Shown: positions 50,612 to 59,209 of the stretch, in pieces
How the letters are laid out: every line of letters begins with the position of its first letter
Position numbering within the stretch: position 1 is the stretch's first letter
Origin: Afipia massiliensis
GTDB taxonomy: Bacteria > Pseudomonadota > Alphaproteobacteria > Rhizobiales > Xanthobacteraceae
DNA length: 64,000 bases
Direction of reading: 5' to 3'
Assembly: GCF_014203115.1 (NCBI RefSeq)
Contig: NZ_JACHIJ010000011.1
Location: 18,850 to 82,849, forward strand
Made by a program: the position numbers and the translations under genes
The notes under the pieces: model-generated
The model's input: only the letters and a program-made list of their open reading frames with translations
Databases searched by the model: none
Told to the model about the DNA's origin: nothing

Positions 50612-51023
50612 CTAAAGAAACTGCCCGAACTTGGTGCCCTGCGGCAGCGCGGCCAGGCGAATCAGCCGGGAATCCTCGGCAGCGGCTTTCCGATGCGTGG
50701 CCGCTTCGCGATAGACCGGATCGCGGAGGATCTCGTTGAAAGCGGCCAGGTTCGGGTACTCTGCGACAAAACTCAGATCCCAACGCTCCTCATCCGGGAC
50801 GATCAGCATGTTTTCAAATCATCCTGACACCGAGCCGAGCCAGGATAGGCCCGCTGAGGTTTCCATAGGTGCGGTAGGCCTCGGTACCGGTGGCAATGCG
50901 GCCATCAGGATAATCGGCGCACTCGCGCAAGCGGATCAGGTTGAGCAAATGCACCGCGCCTTGGCGGTCATTGTCGCGCTGTGCGATAAAGCGCTCCTTG
51001 GTCAAATCGACATGTCTCGTCAT
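50612..51023 (-). pseudogene. DUF1330 protein broken by a frameshift
   Basis: The first frame (51023 to 50814) gives 'RQGAVHLLNLIRLRECADYPDG' and ends 'ARLGVRMI' at a TGA. The next frame gives 'FENMLIVPDEERWDLSFVAEYPNL' and 'DPVYREAATHRKAAAEDSRL' to 50612. Joined, they are a ~135-residue DUF1330 protein. The shift falls in the ATGATTTGAAAAC stretch near 50815. It lies between an NTF2-like relic and a crotonase gene on the same strand, so this minus-strand operon is decaying at its end. Confidence 0.82.
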
Positions 51024-51080
51024 TGTTTCATCCGTGAATCTGTATGTTGTCGGCAGGGAGGTATGCGAGGCGCGAAATCG

Positions 51081-51875
51081 TTATCGCCCGTTGAACTGCG
51101 CCGGCCGACGTTCCAGGAACGCATTGATCCCCTCACGAATGTCATGTGTAGGGACCATTTGGGCGAATTGATTAGCTTCAACGGCGAGACCTTCGTCGAT
51201 GGAAAGATTGATCCCTCGGGTGACGCTTGCGAGGCTAGCCGTGACAGCAGCCGACGGCTTTTCGATGATTCTCGCGGCGAGTTCGTTTGCGCGCGTCATA
51301 AGCTTCGATGCGGGTACGACCTCGTTGATGAGTCCGATGCGCCCCGCTTCCTCCGCGGAAATCGAGTCGCCGGTCAAAATGAGCTGAAGGGCACGTTTGC
51401 GTCCGATATGGCGCGGAAGCCGCTGCGTTCCGCCGAATGGCGGAGGAAAGCCGAGATTGATTTCAGGCTTGGCGAAGCGGGCATGGTCGCTGGAAATCGC
51501 CAGCGGACAGGCCTCGACCACCTCGCACCCGCCGCCGAAGGCCAGACCATTCACGGCCGCGATGATCGGCCTTGGAAAATTCTCGATCCGTTTGGTGAAT
51601 GCTTGACCGCGTCCGACGAATTCGCGCATGGCAATGGTCATCCCGGCTTCCACGCTGGACGAAAATCCCGCGATGTCTGCACCCGCACTGAAGGCCTTGC
51701 CGGCGCCTGTCAGAATTACGATTCGGATAGTGTCGTCCCGCTCGATCGCATCCAGATGCTGTTGGAAGGCATCGATCAAATCATAATTGAGCGCGTTCAG
51801 TTTAGCGGGGCGATTGAGGGTGAGAGTAGCGATGTTGTCTTTCACACTCATCAAGACAGGTTGTTCTGCGGTCAT
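51081..51875 (-). CDS. Enoyl-CoA hydratase with both catalytic Glu
   Basis: A 264-aa crotonase. Oxyanion loops are 'FSAGADIAGFSSSVEAG' and 'GLAFGGGCEVVEACPLAISSDHARF'. Both general acid/base residues are kept: Glu in GGGCE and Glu in 'AKPEINLGFPPPFGGTQRL', so it should hydrate trans-2-enoyl-CoA. The ATG at 51875 has AGGAG six bases upstream, and the longer frame to 51926 is not needed. It is first of a minus-strand group with two pseudogenes and faces a LysR gene divergently. Confidence 0.92.
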   Translation of the reverse strand: MTAEQPVLMSVKDNIATLTLNRPAKLNALNYDLIDAFQQHLDAIERDDTIRIVILTGAGKAFSAGADIAGFSSSVEAGMTIAMREFVGRGQAFTKRIENFPRPIIAAVNGLAFGGGCEVVEACPLAISSDHARFAKPEINLGFPPPFGGTQRLPRHIGRKRALQLILTGDSISAEEAGRIGLINEVVPASKLMTRANELAARIIEKPSAAVTASLASVTRGINLSIDEGLAVEANQFAQMVPTHDIREGINAFLERRPAQFNGR

Positions 51876-52027
51876 AGCGATCTCCTTGCAGATTGCATGG
51901 GCCGATCGTCGCAGATGTCGACGCAATCGAACAAACCGATAATCTTCGCCAGCGGATGAAGATTTTTCAACTTGACCGCTCGCGGCAGTTCGGGAGTGCT
52001 AAAAGCGCCTTAAGGAAGGAACACGTG

Positions 52028-52930
52028 ATGCGTCATAGGTTGCCCCCATTAAATTCGCTTCGCTTATTTGAGGCGTCGGCTCGCCTGCTGAGTTTCAAAA
52101 ACGCAGCTGAAGAGCTTTTATTGACACCCAGTGCCGTGAGCCACGGCATCCATTCACTGGAGGACTGGCTGGGAACTCCGCTTTTTCTTCGGACAACTAA
52201 GGGGATTGTGCTGTCAGAAGCCGGTAACGCGTACATTCCAATTGTCCGTCAAGCGCTTGAACTGCTTTCTAGCGGCAGTGCGAGTATCTCGAGCAATCAA
52301 GGATTGGGACAGATCTCAATCAGTATGGCGCCAACCTTCGCCGCGAAATGGATGTTGCCGCGGCTTCATAGGTTTCGCGAGCGCCATCCCGATATACGCG
52401 TCGCGATCGATACATCGCATGAGCGCACTGAATTGTCTGACGTCGGTGTGGATTTGGCCATTCGCATGGGGCGCGGCGACTGGCACGGCTTTATCGCCGA
52501 CAAGCTGCTTAGCGAGGAAATGGTCCCTGTGTGCGCGCCGGGTATTTACGAACGGGTGCGGAAGCTGAAGGATATCCAGCAGTCGCCGCTGATCCACGTT
52601 ACGACGGTAAGCGAAGATTGGGCCGCCTGGGCGGCAGGTTGTGGACGCCCCGTGCCGGATGCAGCCAATGGCTTGCGGTTCGACACAATTCAGATGGCAT
52701 TCGAAGCGGCCAGCCAAGGTCTCGGCGTTGCAATTGGACGAAAGCCCCTAGTCAACTCGGAGCTAAAGGCGGGCACTCTCGTCGAAGTTTGGGAATCAGT
52801 GTGTAGCAAAACCTCCTATTGGTTGATCGGTGCGGAGACTCGCTCGGATGATCCCCGGATTGTCGCATTTCGTTCCTGGATTCTTGAGGAGGCGGCGGCC
52901 TCCCCTGCGCCAAGCTTGCTTCCAACGTGA
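52028..52930 (+). CDS. LysR-type regulator (GcvA-like)
   Basis: A 300-aa regulator: 'LPPLNSLRLFEASARLLSFKNAAEELLLTPSAVSHGIHSLEDWLG' is the helix-turn-helix of the GcvA type, and the effector domain follows ('LGQISISMAPTFAAKWMLPRL'). It is divergent from the enoyl-CoA hydratase across ~150 bp and precedes the PEP mutase-like gene, so it may control either. The ATG at 52028 is preferred since the open frame back to 51893 lacks family residues. Confidence 0.9.
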   Translation: MRHRLPPLNSLRLFEASARLLSFKNAAEELLLTPSAVSHGIHSLEDWLGTPLFLRTTKGIVLSEAGNAYIPIVRQALELLSSGSASISSNQGLGQISISMAPTFAAKWMLPRLHRFRERHPDIRVAIDTSHERTELSDVGVDLAIRMGRGDWHGFIADKLLSEEMVPVCAPGIYERVRKLKDIQQSPLIHVTTVSEDWAAWAAGCGRPVPDAANGLRFDTIQMAFEAASQGLGVAIGRKPLVNSELKAGTLVEVWESVCSKTSYWLIGAETRSDDPRIVAFRSWILEEAAASPAPSLLPT

Positions 52931-53060
52931 GTCTGTTTCATGTGCGAAACAATATTACTCATTTGTCCGGACTTCCTGTGTCATCCATCTTTACTTCGGA
53001 TCATCACGACCGGGCTGGTATCCTTTCCAGCGGCCTGACTTAACAAGTTAAGAGACCGAT

Positions 53061-53828
53061 ATGATAACTCTATACGCTGAAAGGCGGGCAGCCTTCCGCG
53101 AACTGCATCAGGGTGGATGTTTTGCTATTCCAAATCCTTGGGACATTGGCAGCGCGCGCCGGTTGGAAAAGCTAGGCTTCAAGGCGCTGGCGTCGACAGG
53201 TGCAGGTTTCGCCTGGTCGCTGGGACGTCAGGATCAGCAACTGACGCTCAACGAAGCTCTGGACCATTTGCGGACTTTATCTTTGGCGACATCTCTGCCC
53301 GTCAACGCGGATTTCGAGACGGGCTATGCCGATAGTGCTGACGGTGTATTCACGAACGTCCTGAAAGCGATCGATACTGGCGTCGCGGGCCTATCAATCG
53401 AAGATCGAAAGGGGACCGATCTTCTAGATTTCCCCGAAGCGGTGAAGCGTGTCCGCGCGGCGCGGAGCGCGATCGATCAGTCCGGTGAGAACGTTCTTCT
53501 GGTCGGACGATCCGAAGGTCATTTTATCGGAAAGTCGGATCTTCCAGCGACGATTGCCCGTCTGGTCGCTTATTCGGATGCCGGCGCTGACTGTCTGTAT
53601 GCTCCCGGTATCACCGATTTGTCGGGGGTCGCCAGTATCGTCGCGGCGGTTAGCCCAAAGCCGGTGAATGTTATGATAACGGGGCCGAGCCCCACTGTGG
53701 CAGAGCTTGCTGCAGTCGGCGTTCGCCGGGTCAGCATTGGCGCGTCGCTGGCGGCTGCCGCATGGAAAGGCTTCGATGTCGCTGCCCAGCTGCTTCGGGA
53801 TGAAGGGCGGCTTCCGCCACGACATTGA
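53061..53828 (+). CDS. Isocitrate lyase/PEP mutase superfamily protein
   Basis: A 255-aa TIM-barrel enzyme of C-C or P-C bond cleavage. 'FAIPNPWDIGSARRLEKLGFKALASTGAGFAW' and 'LPVNADFETGYADSADGV' are the diagnostic blocks, with the metal-binding Asp of the latter. 'GVAGLSIEDRKG' follows. It lacks the KKCG loop of true isocitrate lyase, so it belongs with 2-methylisocitrate lyase/oxaloacetate decarboxylase-like members. Two small fold proteins (53896, 54344) follow on the same strand. Confidence 0.9.
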   Translation: MITLYAERRAAFRELHQGGCFAIPNPWDIGSARRLEKLGFKALASTGAGFAWSLGRQDQQLTLNEALDHLRTLSLATSLPVNADFETGYADSADGVFTNVLKAIDTGVAGLSIEDRKGTDLLDFPEAVKRVRAARSAIDQSGENVLLVGRSEGHFIGKSDLPATIARLVAYSDAGADCLYAPGITDLSGVASIVAAVSPKPVNVMITGPSPTVAELAAVGVRRVSIGASLAAAAWKGFDVAAQLLRDEGRLPPRH

Positions 53829-53895
53829 TCCGGCTTTCCGTCCTCATTGCCGAGACTCGGATATAGCGCATTGTAATCAGAATTGGGCAAACGCT

Positions 53896-54240
53896 ATGAT
53901 CGCAGTGATTTTCGAATCCTGGCCTGCACCAGGAAAAATGCAGACCTATCTCGATATGGGCGCCAGACTGGGGCCGCAGCTAGAAAAAATAGACGGCTTC
54001 ATTTCGATTGAGAGATTTCAGAGCTTCTCAGATCCAGGAAAGCTACTGGCATTGTCGATCTGGCGCGACGAAGCATCGGTGGACGCATTCCGGAATTGGA
54101 ACGTTCATAGGAATGTGCAGTCGAACAGTCGCAAGGATGTATTCCTCAATTACCGGCTGCGCGTTGCGGTGGTCCTGCGCGACTACGGGATGACAGAGCG
54201 CGAACAGGCGCCAGAGGACAGCCGTGCGGCGCACGTCTGA
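53896..54240 (+). CDS. Antibiotic-biosynthesis-monooxygenase-fold protein
   Basis: A 114-aa dimeric ferredoxin-like protein: 'MIAVIFESWPAPGKMQTYLDM', 'KIDGFISIERFQSFSDPGKLLALSIWRDE', and 'FLNYRLRVAVVLRDYGMTER'. This ABM pattern occurs in cofactor-free oxygenases of quinone type and in scaffold proteins. It is 67 bp after the PEP mutase-like gene. A second ABM protein is at 57654. Confidence 0.85.
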   Translation: MIAVIFESWPAPGKMQTYLDMGARLGPQLEKIDGFISIERFQSFSDPGKLLALSIWRDEASVDAFRNWNVHRNVQSNSRKDVFLNYRLRVAVVLRDYGMTEREQAPEDSRAAHV

Positions 54241-54343
54241 GAGAACTGGGCGCGCAGTGAAACGATCGGGGTTTTGATGGGATTCGCAGCTGTATGATAC
54301 GCTATAGACGCCCCAGCTATTTCTCAACTATCAAGGAGTTTTG

Positions 54344-54760
54344 ATGACCACGACGCTCGATGGATTTGCATCTCTCGACAGTGCTTGCGCCGTTGGCCTA
54401 ATTGAAGCTATTCAAAAATATTTCGACCTGATGTACGATTGCGATACGTCGCGCTTTGATCAGGTTTTTCGATCGACCGTCCAGTTACACGGATATCGCG
54501 AGGGGCAGATGGTTGCGTGGCCTGCCCAAGTATACCGAGATATCCTCGACAAGCGTCAATCGCCGAAATCGCTGAACGCAGCACGCGCGGATGAGGTCCT
54601 TTTGATTGACTTCGCATCCACGACCCAGGCTTTCACGAAGGTGCGCGTCAGAGTTAACACGATGTTGTTCGTAGATTATCTGACTTGGCATCGAATCGGT
54701 GGGACGTGGCTGATCACATCGAAGGGTTTTCATGTCGAATCCAGTACAGGGGAAATCTGA
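54344..54760 (+). CDS. NTF2-like / lumazine-binding-fold protein
   Basis: A 138-aa cone-shaped fold protein: 'AIQKYFDLMYDCDTSRFDQVFRSTVQLHGYREGQM' and 'KVRVRVNTMLFVDYLTWHRIGGTWLITSKGFHV' follow the nuclear transport factor 2 pattern, seen in small isomerases, dehydratases and binding proteins. AAGGAG five bases upstream fixes the ATG at 54344. It probably closes the PEP mutase-like/ABM transcript. Confidence 0.85.
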   Translation: MTTTLDGFASLDSACAVGLIEAIQKYFDLMYDCDTSRFDQVFRSTVQLHGYREGQMVAWPAQVYRDILDKRQSPKSLNAARADEVLLIDFASTTQAFTKVRVRVNTMLFVDYLTWHRIGGTWLITSKGFHVESSTGEI

Positions 54761-55326
54761 TAGCGCGGCGCAGACGGGGTTGCCTCCATTGTCACCGCCG
54801 AGCCAACGTGAGGCTGGCCTGTACGCGCGTACGACCGTGCGCAATAGATCAACTGTTGCGCTGTCGGTAGACATTGCCGCTGATGGTAATCGTCCCTGAG
54901 AGCGATGCCTTGACTGTGGAAATAAGAATTTCCTCGAACGACATCGATTAGAAGCCTGGGCCAGCCTCTAAGTCTCCGATCTGCAGCGAACGACGCCAGA
55001 AATGTTGGGAATTTTAGTCGTATCGCAGTCGATACTTCTCAAGATCCAAAAGCCGGCGCAAGTTACTATGTGGTCGCATTCAACTTCCTGAAGTTGCGCC
55101 GCTTGCAGGCGGAAGATTAGGGATGCCCGTTGAGGCGTTCATACAGACAGCGGACCGAGCCGTTCTGTCTTTCTCGTGGAGTCGTTGCACGATCAGATCG
55201 CCAAGGCATTTCATGAAAGCTGAGGAGTGTGTCTGGTTACAGTTGTTATCGAGCCTATTCATTTGGCTCGCGATTACAGGCAACTGAACAGCTTACTAAC
55301 GCGAACGGGGCGGGAGCAAAGCGATT
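54761..55326. other. Gene-free stretch before array C
   Basis: An ATG at 54732 in another frame opens 55 codons without family resemblance. Minus-strand frames at 55080-55283 and 55255-55455 show no motifs. I see no gene here. Confidence 0.4.
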
Positions 55327-55395
55327 CTGATAAGGAATGGCGAGAAATGGGATCTGTCGGCTAACTGATAAAGAAAGAACGAAATGCTTATCAGT
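55327..55395 (+). repeat. Tandem 37-38 bp units, array C
   Basis: Unit starts CTGATAAGG at 55327 and CTGATAAAG at 55365 (38 bp apart); the terminal unit closes with TTATCAGT (55388-55395), the perfect reverse complement of ACTGATAA (55364-55371). Same plan as arrays A and B but with one full unit. A further degenerate unit appears at 55790-55850. Confidence 0.8.
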
Positions 55396-55443
55396 CGCCC
55401 GATCCGGTTTTCCTATGTCTCGTTGTTCGATTTGACTAGCTTG

Positions 55444-55795
55444 TTGATTCGCCACTCGGCGAGTTCAATCCTGCGAACCGCACCAGCTAGGGTGCGTACT
55501 CATAGACCGGGTACTGCAAGTGCAGCCAAGTTGATTTCCGCTTTGCGCCGAACTTGAACGAGTTCTGCGGAGCAGCGAATGACGCGATGTGCCAACCGCA
55601 ATTGGTCAGAAAAGGTAGCTATGCAAGCGCGGCCAATTTTGAACAACGTGGGGTCGTTGACCCGGCTGTAGCGGCTTGATCTGCGAGCAATCCCGCGAGC
55701 CGCCCTTCCATCGTCTTGTGATTCAAATTTCCTAACTACAGCGTCGATTTCGTATCCAGAGACGTTTCAATGGATGCTGGCGCCTCAAAAGGCTG
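55444..55795. repeat. Deleted second copy of the MerR/DUF3237 flanks
   Basis: 55444-55716 matches 23855-24125 (downstream flank and 3' end of merR), and 55717-55795 matches 24996-25078 (after the DUF3237 stop). The junction reads ...CGTCTT|GTGATTC. About 870 bp present at 24.1-25.0 kb, holding most of merR, the operators and the whole DUF3237 gene, are missing here. It is an inactive relic. Confidence 0.88.
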
Positions 55796-55940
55796 AGAAA
55801 TGGAGTCAGTTAGAAAGCTACAAAAAGAGAATCAACTAGCTGACTGACGGATGTTGCTCTTTCCTGCGCGATATGGACAATCAGGCACGCTCAGGACCTA
55901 CAGTGGGGTCAATGAATAACGCTAAAATGAGGAAGCTCTG

Positions 55941-56330
55941 GTGCCGTTCAATAAAATTCATGTGCCGCACTCTCTCCCCGTTGAGAGCTGCCACGCCATC
56001 AACGAGGTTCTACATGCCAGCCTCGTGGAGACCTGTGGTGTAAATCCTGATGACCACTTCTGTTTGATCTCGCGATACTCCGCCGGGGATACAATATTCC
56101 ACCCAACGTTTCTCGGTGATAGGGATCCCAAGTCGACGATTGTGATTGAGATCGCGTTGCTGGCTGGACGCTCAAACGATCAAAAAGAGGCGCTCTACAG
56201 TAATGTCCGTAATCACCTTCGTAAAATTGGTGTGGATCCGAACAACTTGATCATCTTCCTAATTGAAAACAAGCCGATTGATTGGTCATTCAGCAGCGCA
56301 GGATCCGTGAAATCGGTGCTAGGGCTTTAA
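55941..56330 (+). CDS. Tautomerase/MIF-fold enzyme
   Basis: A 129-aa protein with Pro after the initiator ('MPFNKIHVPHSLPVESCHAINEVLHASLVE'), followed by 'DDHFCLISRYSAGDTIFHPTFLG' and 'IVIEIALLAGRSNDQKEALY'. The same fused tautomerase class as 31532-31915, about 30 percent alike by eye. The start is GTG at 55941. It could act in a dienoate or oxo-acid step, but no neighbour fixes the role. It lies just after the repeat relic. Confidence 0.82.
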   Translation: MPFNKIHVPHSLPVESCHAINEVLHASLVETCGVNPDDHFCLISRYSAGDTIFHPTFLGDRDPKSTIVIEIALLAGRSNDQKEALYSNVRNHLRKIGVDPNNLIIFLIENKPIDWSFSSAGSVKSVLGL

Positions 56331-56625
56331 AAAAGAGCCGACCGAATTATGAAAATTCTTCAAAAGATGGTTGGAGACGGTCAGCTTTATTGCGAGAGCA
56401 TTGCTAAGTAGTCGTCGGCTGACGGCGGTAGTTAGTCAGCTGGAATGAAGCGGAGTATGCCTGTTCGACGCGAATGCAGAAAGACGTCTTCAGCAGAGCG
56501 CGTCGCCGACAGCTTCGGTCTCGATCGAAAAGAGGAGCGCTCGAGCGATATGACAAACATCGGCGCGCAACGACGTCGGGGAAAGCACTTTATGCATGTC
56601 TCCATCTGGTTTATGCATAGGCCTC
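56331..56625. other. Promoter region of the LysR gene
   Basis: No gene supported. The open frame 56445-56825 overlaps the LysR start and has no family motif. Confidence 0.35.
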
Positions 56626-57543
56626 ATGAATCTTCAAGATATAGAAGCATTTGTTGCAGTTGCGGAAATGGGTTCTGTGAGCCGCGCGGCTGCTCGCCTC
56701 AACCTGACCCAGCCGGCAATGTCACGCCGCATCCAAAGTTTCGAGGCAAGGGTCGGAGAAGGGGCCCTGTTCAATCGTGCAGTGAAGCCGGCGGTCCTGA
56801 CTACGCTTGGCAACCATGTTCTTGAACATTGCAGGCGCGTGCTCGCTGCCGTGGCAGAGCTTGAATCCTGTACGACAAGCGCTGCCGATCCCGCGGGGGA
56901 AATCAAAATTGGGATTGCCCACGGCCTAGGCGAGATAGTTCTGACAGGCCCTCTTGATACGCTGCGGCAGCACTACCCGCGCGTTCGTCTCCAGATTAGT
57001 TCGAACTGGAGTGTCGGTCTCATAGAGGAAGTCAGGAGCGGGGTGATTGATTGTGCCGTTGGCCTACTAACCGACGACCACTCGATCCCGAACGGGCTTC
57101 AAAAGATTGCTCTTGGAGCCGAAGAAGTTGTTGTTGTTTCCGCCTCGCGGCACCCTACAAAACGGGATGGTAGCCCATGGAGGTTGCGCGACTTAACAGA
57201 AGAGAGCTGGTTTCTGAATCCAGCCGGATGCGGCTGTCGCGCCGCGCTGATACGCGCCTTCGATCGCCAACAACTTCCTATTCGCATCGCTGCCGAAATT
57301 TTCGGCGAGGACCTTCAACTATCGCTGCTGTCGAGGAGCGAGGGCCTGTCACTCGTTCCTCGTCGTCTATTTGAGCACAGCCCCCATCGCAAGGGACGGC
57401 AAATCCTATCTGTGGTGGACTTCAGTATGCCTGCGATGGTGATGCTGATCCGGAGTGCGATGCCAAGCCGCTTCGATTCTGCAGTTGATCAGCTTGTGAT
57501 AGGGCTGAAGGAAAAGCTGCGTAAAAACTCGCCTGAAGCATAA
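56626..57543 (+). CDS. LysR-type transcriptional regulator
   Basis: A 305-aa regulator: 'MNLQDIEAFVAVAEMGSVSRAAARLNLTQPAMSRRIQSFE' is the DNA-binding domain, and the effector domain starts near 'GEIKIGIAHGLGEIVLTGPL'. The frame is open to 56596, but family members begin at the MNLQDIE Met. It is followed on the same strand by an ABM-fold gene and is probably one of several regulators of the degradation genes here. Confidence 0.92.
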   Translation: MNLQDIEAFVAVAEMGSVSRAAARLNLTQPAMSRRIQSFEARVGEGALFNRAVKPAVLTTLGNHVLEHCRRVLAAVAELESCTTSAADPAGEIKIGIAHGLGEIVLTGPLDTLRQHYPRVRLQISSNWSVGLIEEVRSGVIDCAVGLLTDDHSIPNGLQKIALGAEEVVVVSASRHPTKRDGSPWRLRDLTEESWFLNPAGCGCRAALIRAFDRQQLPIRIAAEIFGEDLQLSLLSRSEGLSLVPRRLFEHSPHRKGRQILSVVDFSMPAMVMLIRSAMPSRFDSAVDQLVIGLKEKLRKNSPEA

Positions 57544-57653
57544 TGATTATATAAATAATGCATTTGATTTATAACTCACGATGCGCACTACTGATAAGTA
57601 GCTGCTCAGATGTTAGCAGTTATTCGTTTTTCGTTTCAGAGGTAAATGCTTCC

Positions 57654-57968
57654 ATGATCGTCACCGTATTTCGCACCCGCCTCGCTCCCGATATTCTGGA
57701 TGAATATGGCCCGAAGGCCAACGAGATGAGTGAATTGGTTCAGAGCATCCCAGGCCACATTTCGCACAAAGGATTTGTCGCTGAGGATGGCGAGAGAGTG
57801 ACGATCGTCGAGTTCGAATCTGAGAAAGCGCTTCACGAATGGAAGGTTCACGCTGGACACGTTGAGGCGAAAAAGCTCGGCTTCGCAAAGTTCTACAGCA
57901 GTTTCAAGTATCAAATCTGCAATGTCACTCATACCCGCTCGTGGGAGCGCAAGGCCGGTAAATCATGA
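57654..57968 (+). CDS. Antibiotic-biosynthesis-monooxygenase-fold protein
   Basis: A 104-aa protein: 'MIVTVFRTRLAPDILDEYGPKANEMSELVQSIPGHISHKGF' and 'ERVTIVEFESEKALHEWKVHAGHVEAKKLGFAKFY' give a complete ABM fold. The His of HAGH is typical. AGAGG lies upstream. Its role is unknown, and it sits 110 bp after the LysR gene. Confidence 0.87.
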   Translation: MIVTVFRTRLAPDILDEYGPKANEMSELVQSIPGHISHKGFVAEDGERVTIVEFESEKALHEWKVHAGHVEAKKLGFAKFYSSFKYQICNVTHTRSWERKAGKS

Positions 57969-58564
57969 TGCGTGTACTGCTGAATAGTATCACCACGGGA
58001 TCCGCGCGAACTCACAACTAACCGGGATTGAAGGGCTGAAAGGAACGAACTGGAGGAGCGTCCTGTCCGGCGACTTTAATACGCCGCGCATGCTAACATG
58101 GGTTCGCATGCTGTTCATTCGCGATGTGATTATCAGCACGAGCAATTCTGCTTGTTTCCTGGGTCAATCACGCGACGAAAGTGAGAAATGGGTCCTAGGA
58201 TGCATTCGAATTCCAAATCTCTGACTTTCATTGTTTTCGTCTTTTAACAGTATCGAAAATTGAGCAAGCTGCATGAAAGCTTCCGATAGTTGTTTGTCGA
58301 TAATTCCCATCCGTCGCATACTCCACCCCGCCAAGATACGTATATCGACTGTTTTAGCTTTCACATTGAATACCTTTTTGGGCTGTTCGCGGGAATTCAT
58401 GCGCGTGAAGCTGGCTAAGCGAGCATCCCGGCGAGGTTAGGCCGGTGTTCATATCGTCATTGAGGAGGCTTGCCGATTATCACGCCGAGTTTGCCGCGAA
58501 GAACGACAAGTAAAAGCGCCGGGGCCGTCGAGCAGCGCGTTGCTATTCTTAACGAATCGAACCT
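57969..58564. other. Gap with no supported gene
   Basis: A minus-strand frame of 78 codons (58164-58400) has no recognised motif and no ribosome binding site. GAGAAATGGG near 58181 is a short relic of the array unit. Confidence 0.35.
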
Positions 58565-59068
58565 ATGACGCATGCAGAACAAAAGCATAGTGATTTGGAA
58601 ATAGCGCGCCTATTGGTTGGTGCGGCGAGGGTCGTGAAGCGCGGCAGGCATTGCTGGCTGATAACCGGGTCTGCCGGCGGTATGGCGGTGCGGCCAATGG
58701 GTACTGTATCCGTTTCGCACGGCAGCGACTGGTAGGTGCTTTTTCTCACCGATCGTCGTTCGCGCAAGACGTCCGATCTACGCCTCGTCCAAGAAGTGGA
58801 TGTCACATTTCAGGACGAGCCTGGAGAGGGTTATGTCGCTCTTACTGGTGGCGCGGTTCTGATTGAAGACTTCTCTGAAATCGAGCATTTGTGGCGAGAC
58901 GCCTACGATAACTATTTTCCCAGTAAGGCAGAGCGAGAAAATGCCATTTTCATTGAAGTTAGCGTCCAGAGAATGAAGCTTTGGATTCGCGGTGGTACGC
59001 CGGAGCCGTTTGGATTGCAGCCAGTTATTCTTGAGCGAGGTCACGAAGGCAGTTGGCGCTTGCCTTAG
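58565..59068 (+). pseudogene. PNPOx-like general stress protein with one in-frame TAG
   Basis: Read straight through, the frame gives 'MTHAEQKHSDLEIARLLVGA', 'CWLITGSAGGMAVRPMGTVS', a TAG at 58733-58735, then 'VLFLTDRRSRKTSDL' and 'EVDVTFQDEPGEGYVALTGGAVLIED' up to 59068. Both halves together are a 167-residue pyridoxamine-5'-phosphate-oxidase-fold protein of the general stress protein 26 type. The family has Trp or Phe at the start of the strand around the stop. Apart from this codon the gene is intact, so it is a recent pseudogene, a sequencing error or a readthrough case. Confidence 0.82.
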
Positions 59069-59209
59069 CAAATCCGAGGTAATCGTCAGTCCATCTCCAT
59101 TCGCGGCACGGGATTCAATTCTCAAGTTAATGGCGTTGGGCCCTGGATGTCCGAAATATGAAAGTACTTCCACCCTCGACAATCGCGATAGATTTCGAAG
59201 GATGTCTTT

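Noticed and set aside
54732..54899. 55-codon frame overlapping the end of the NTF2-like gene
   Set aside because: No family match and no good ribosome binding site.
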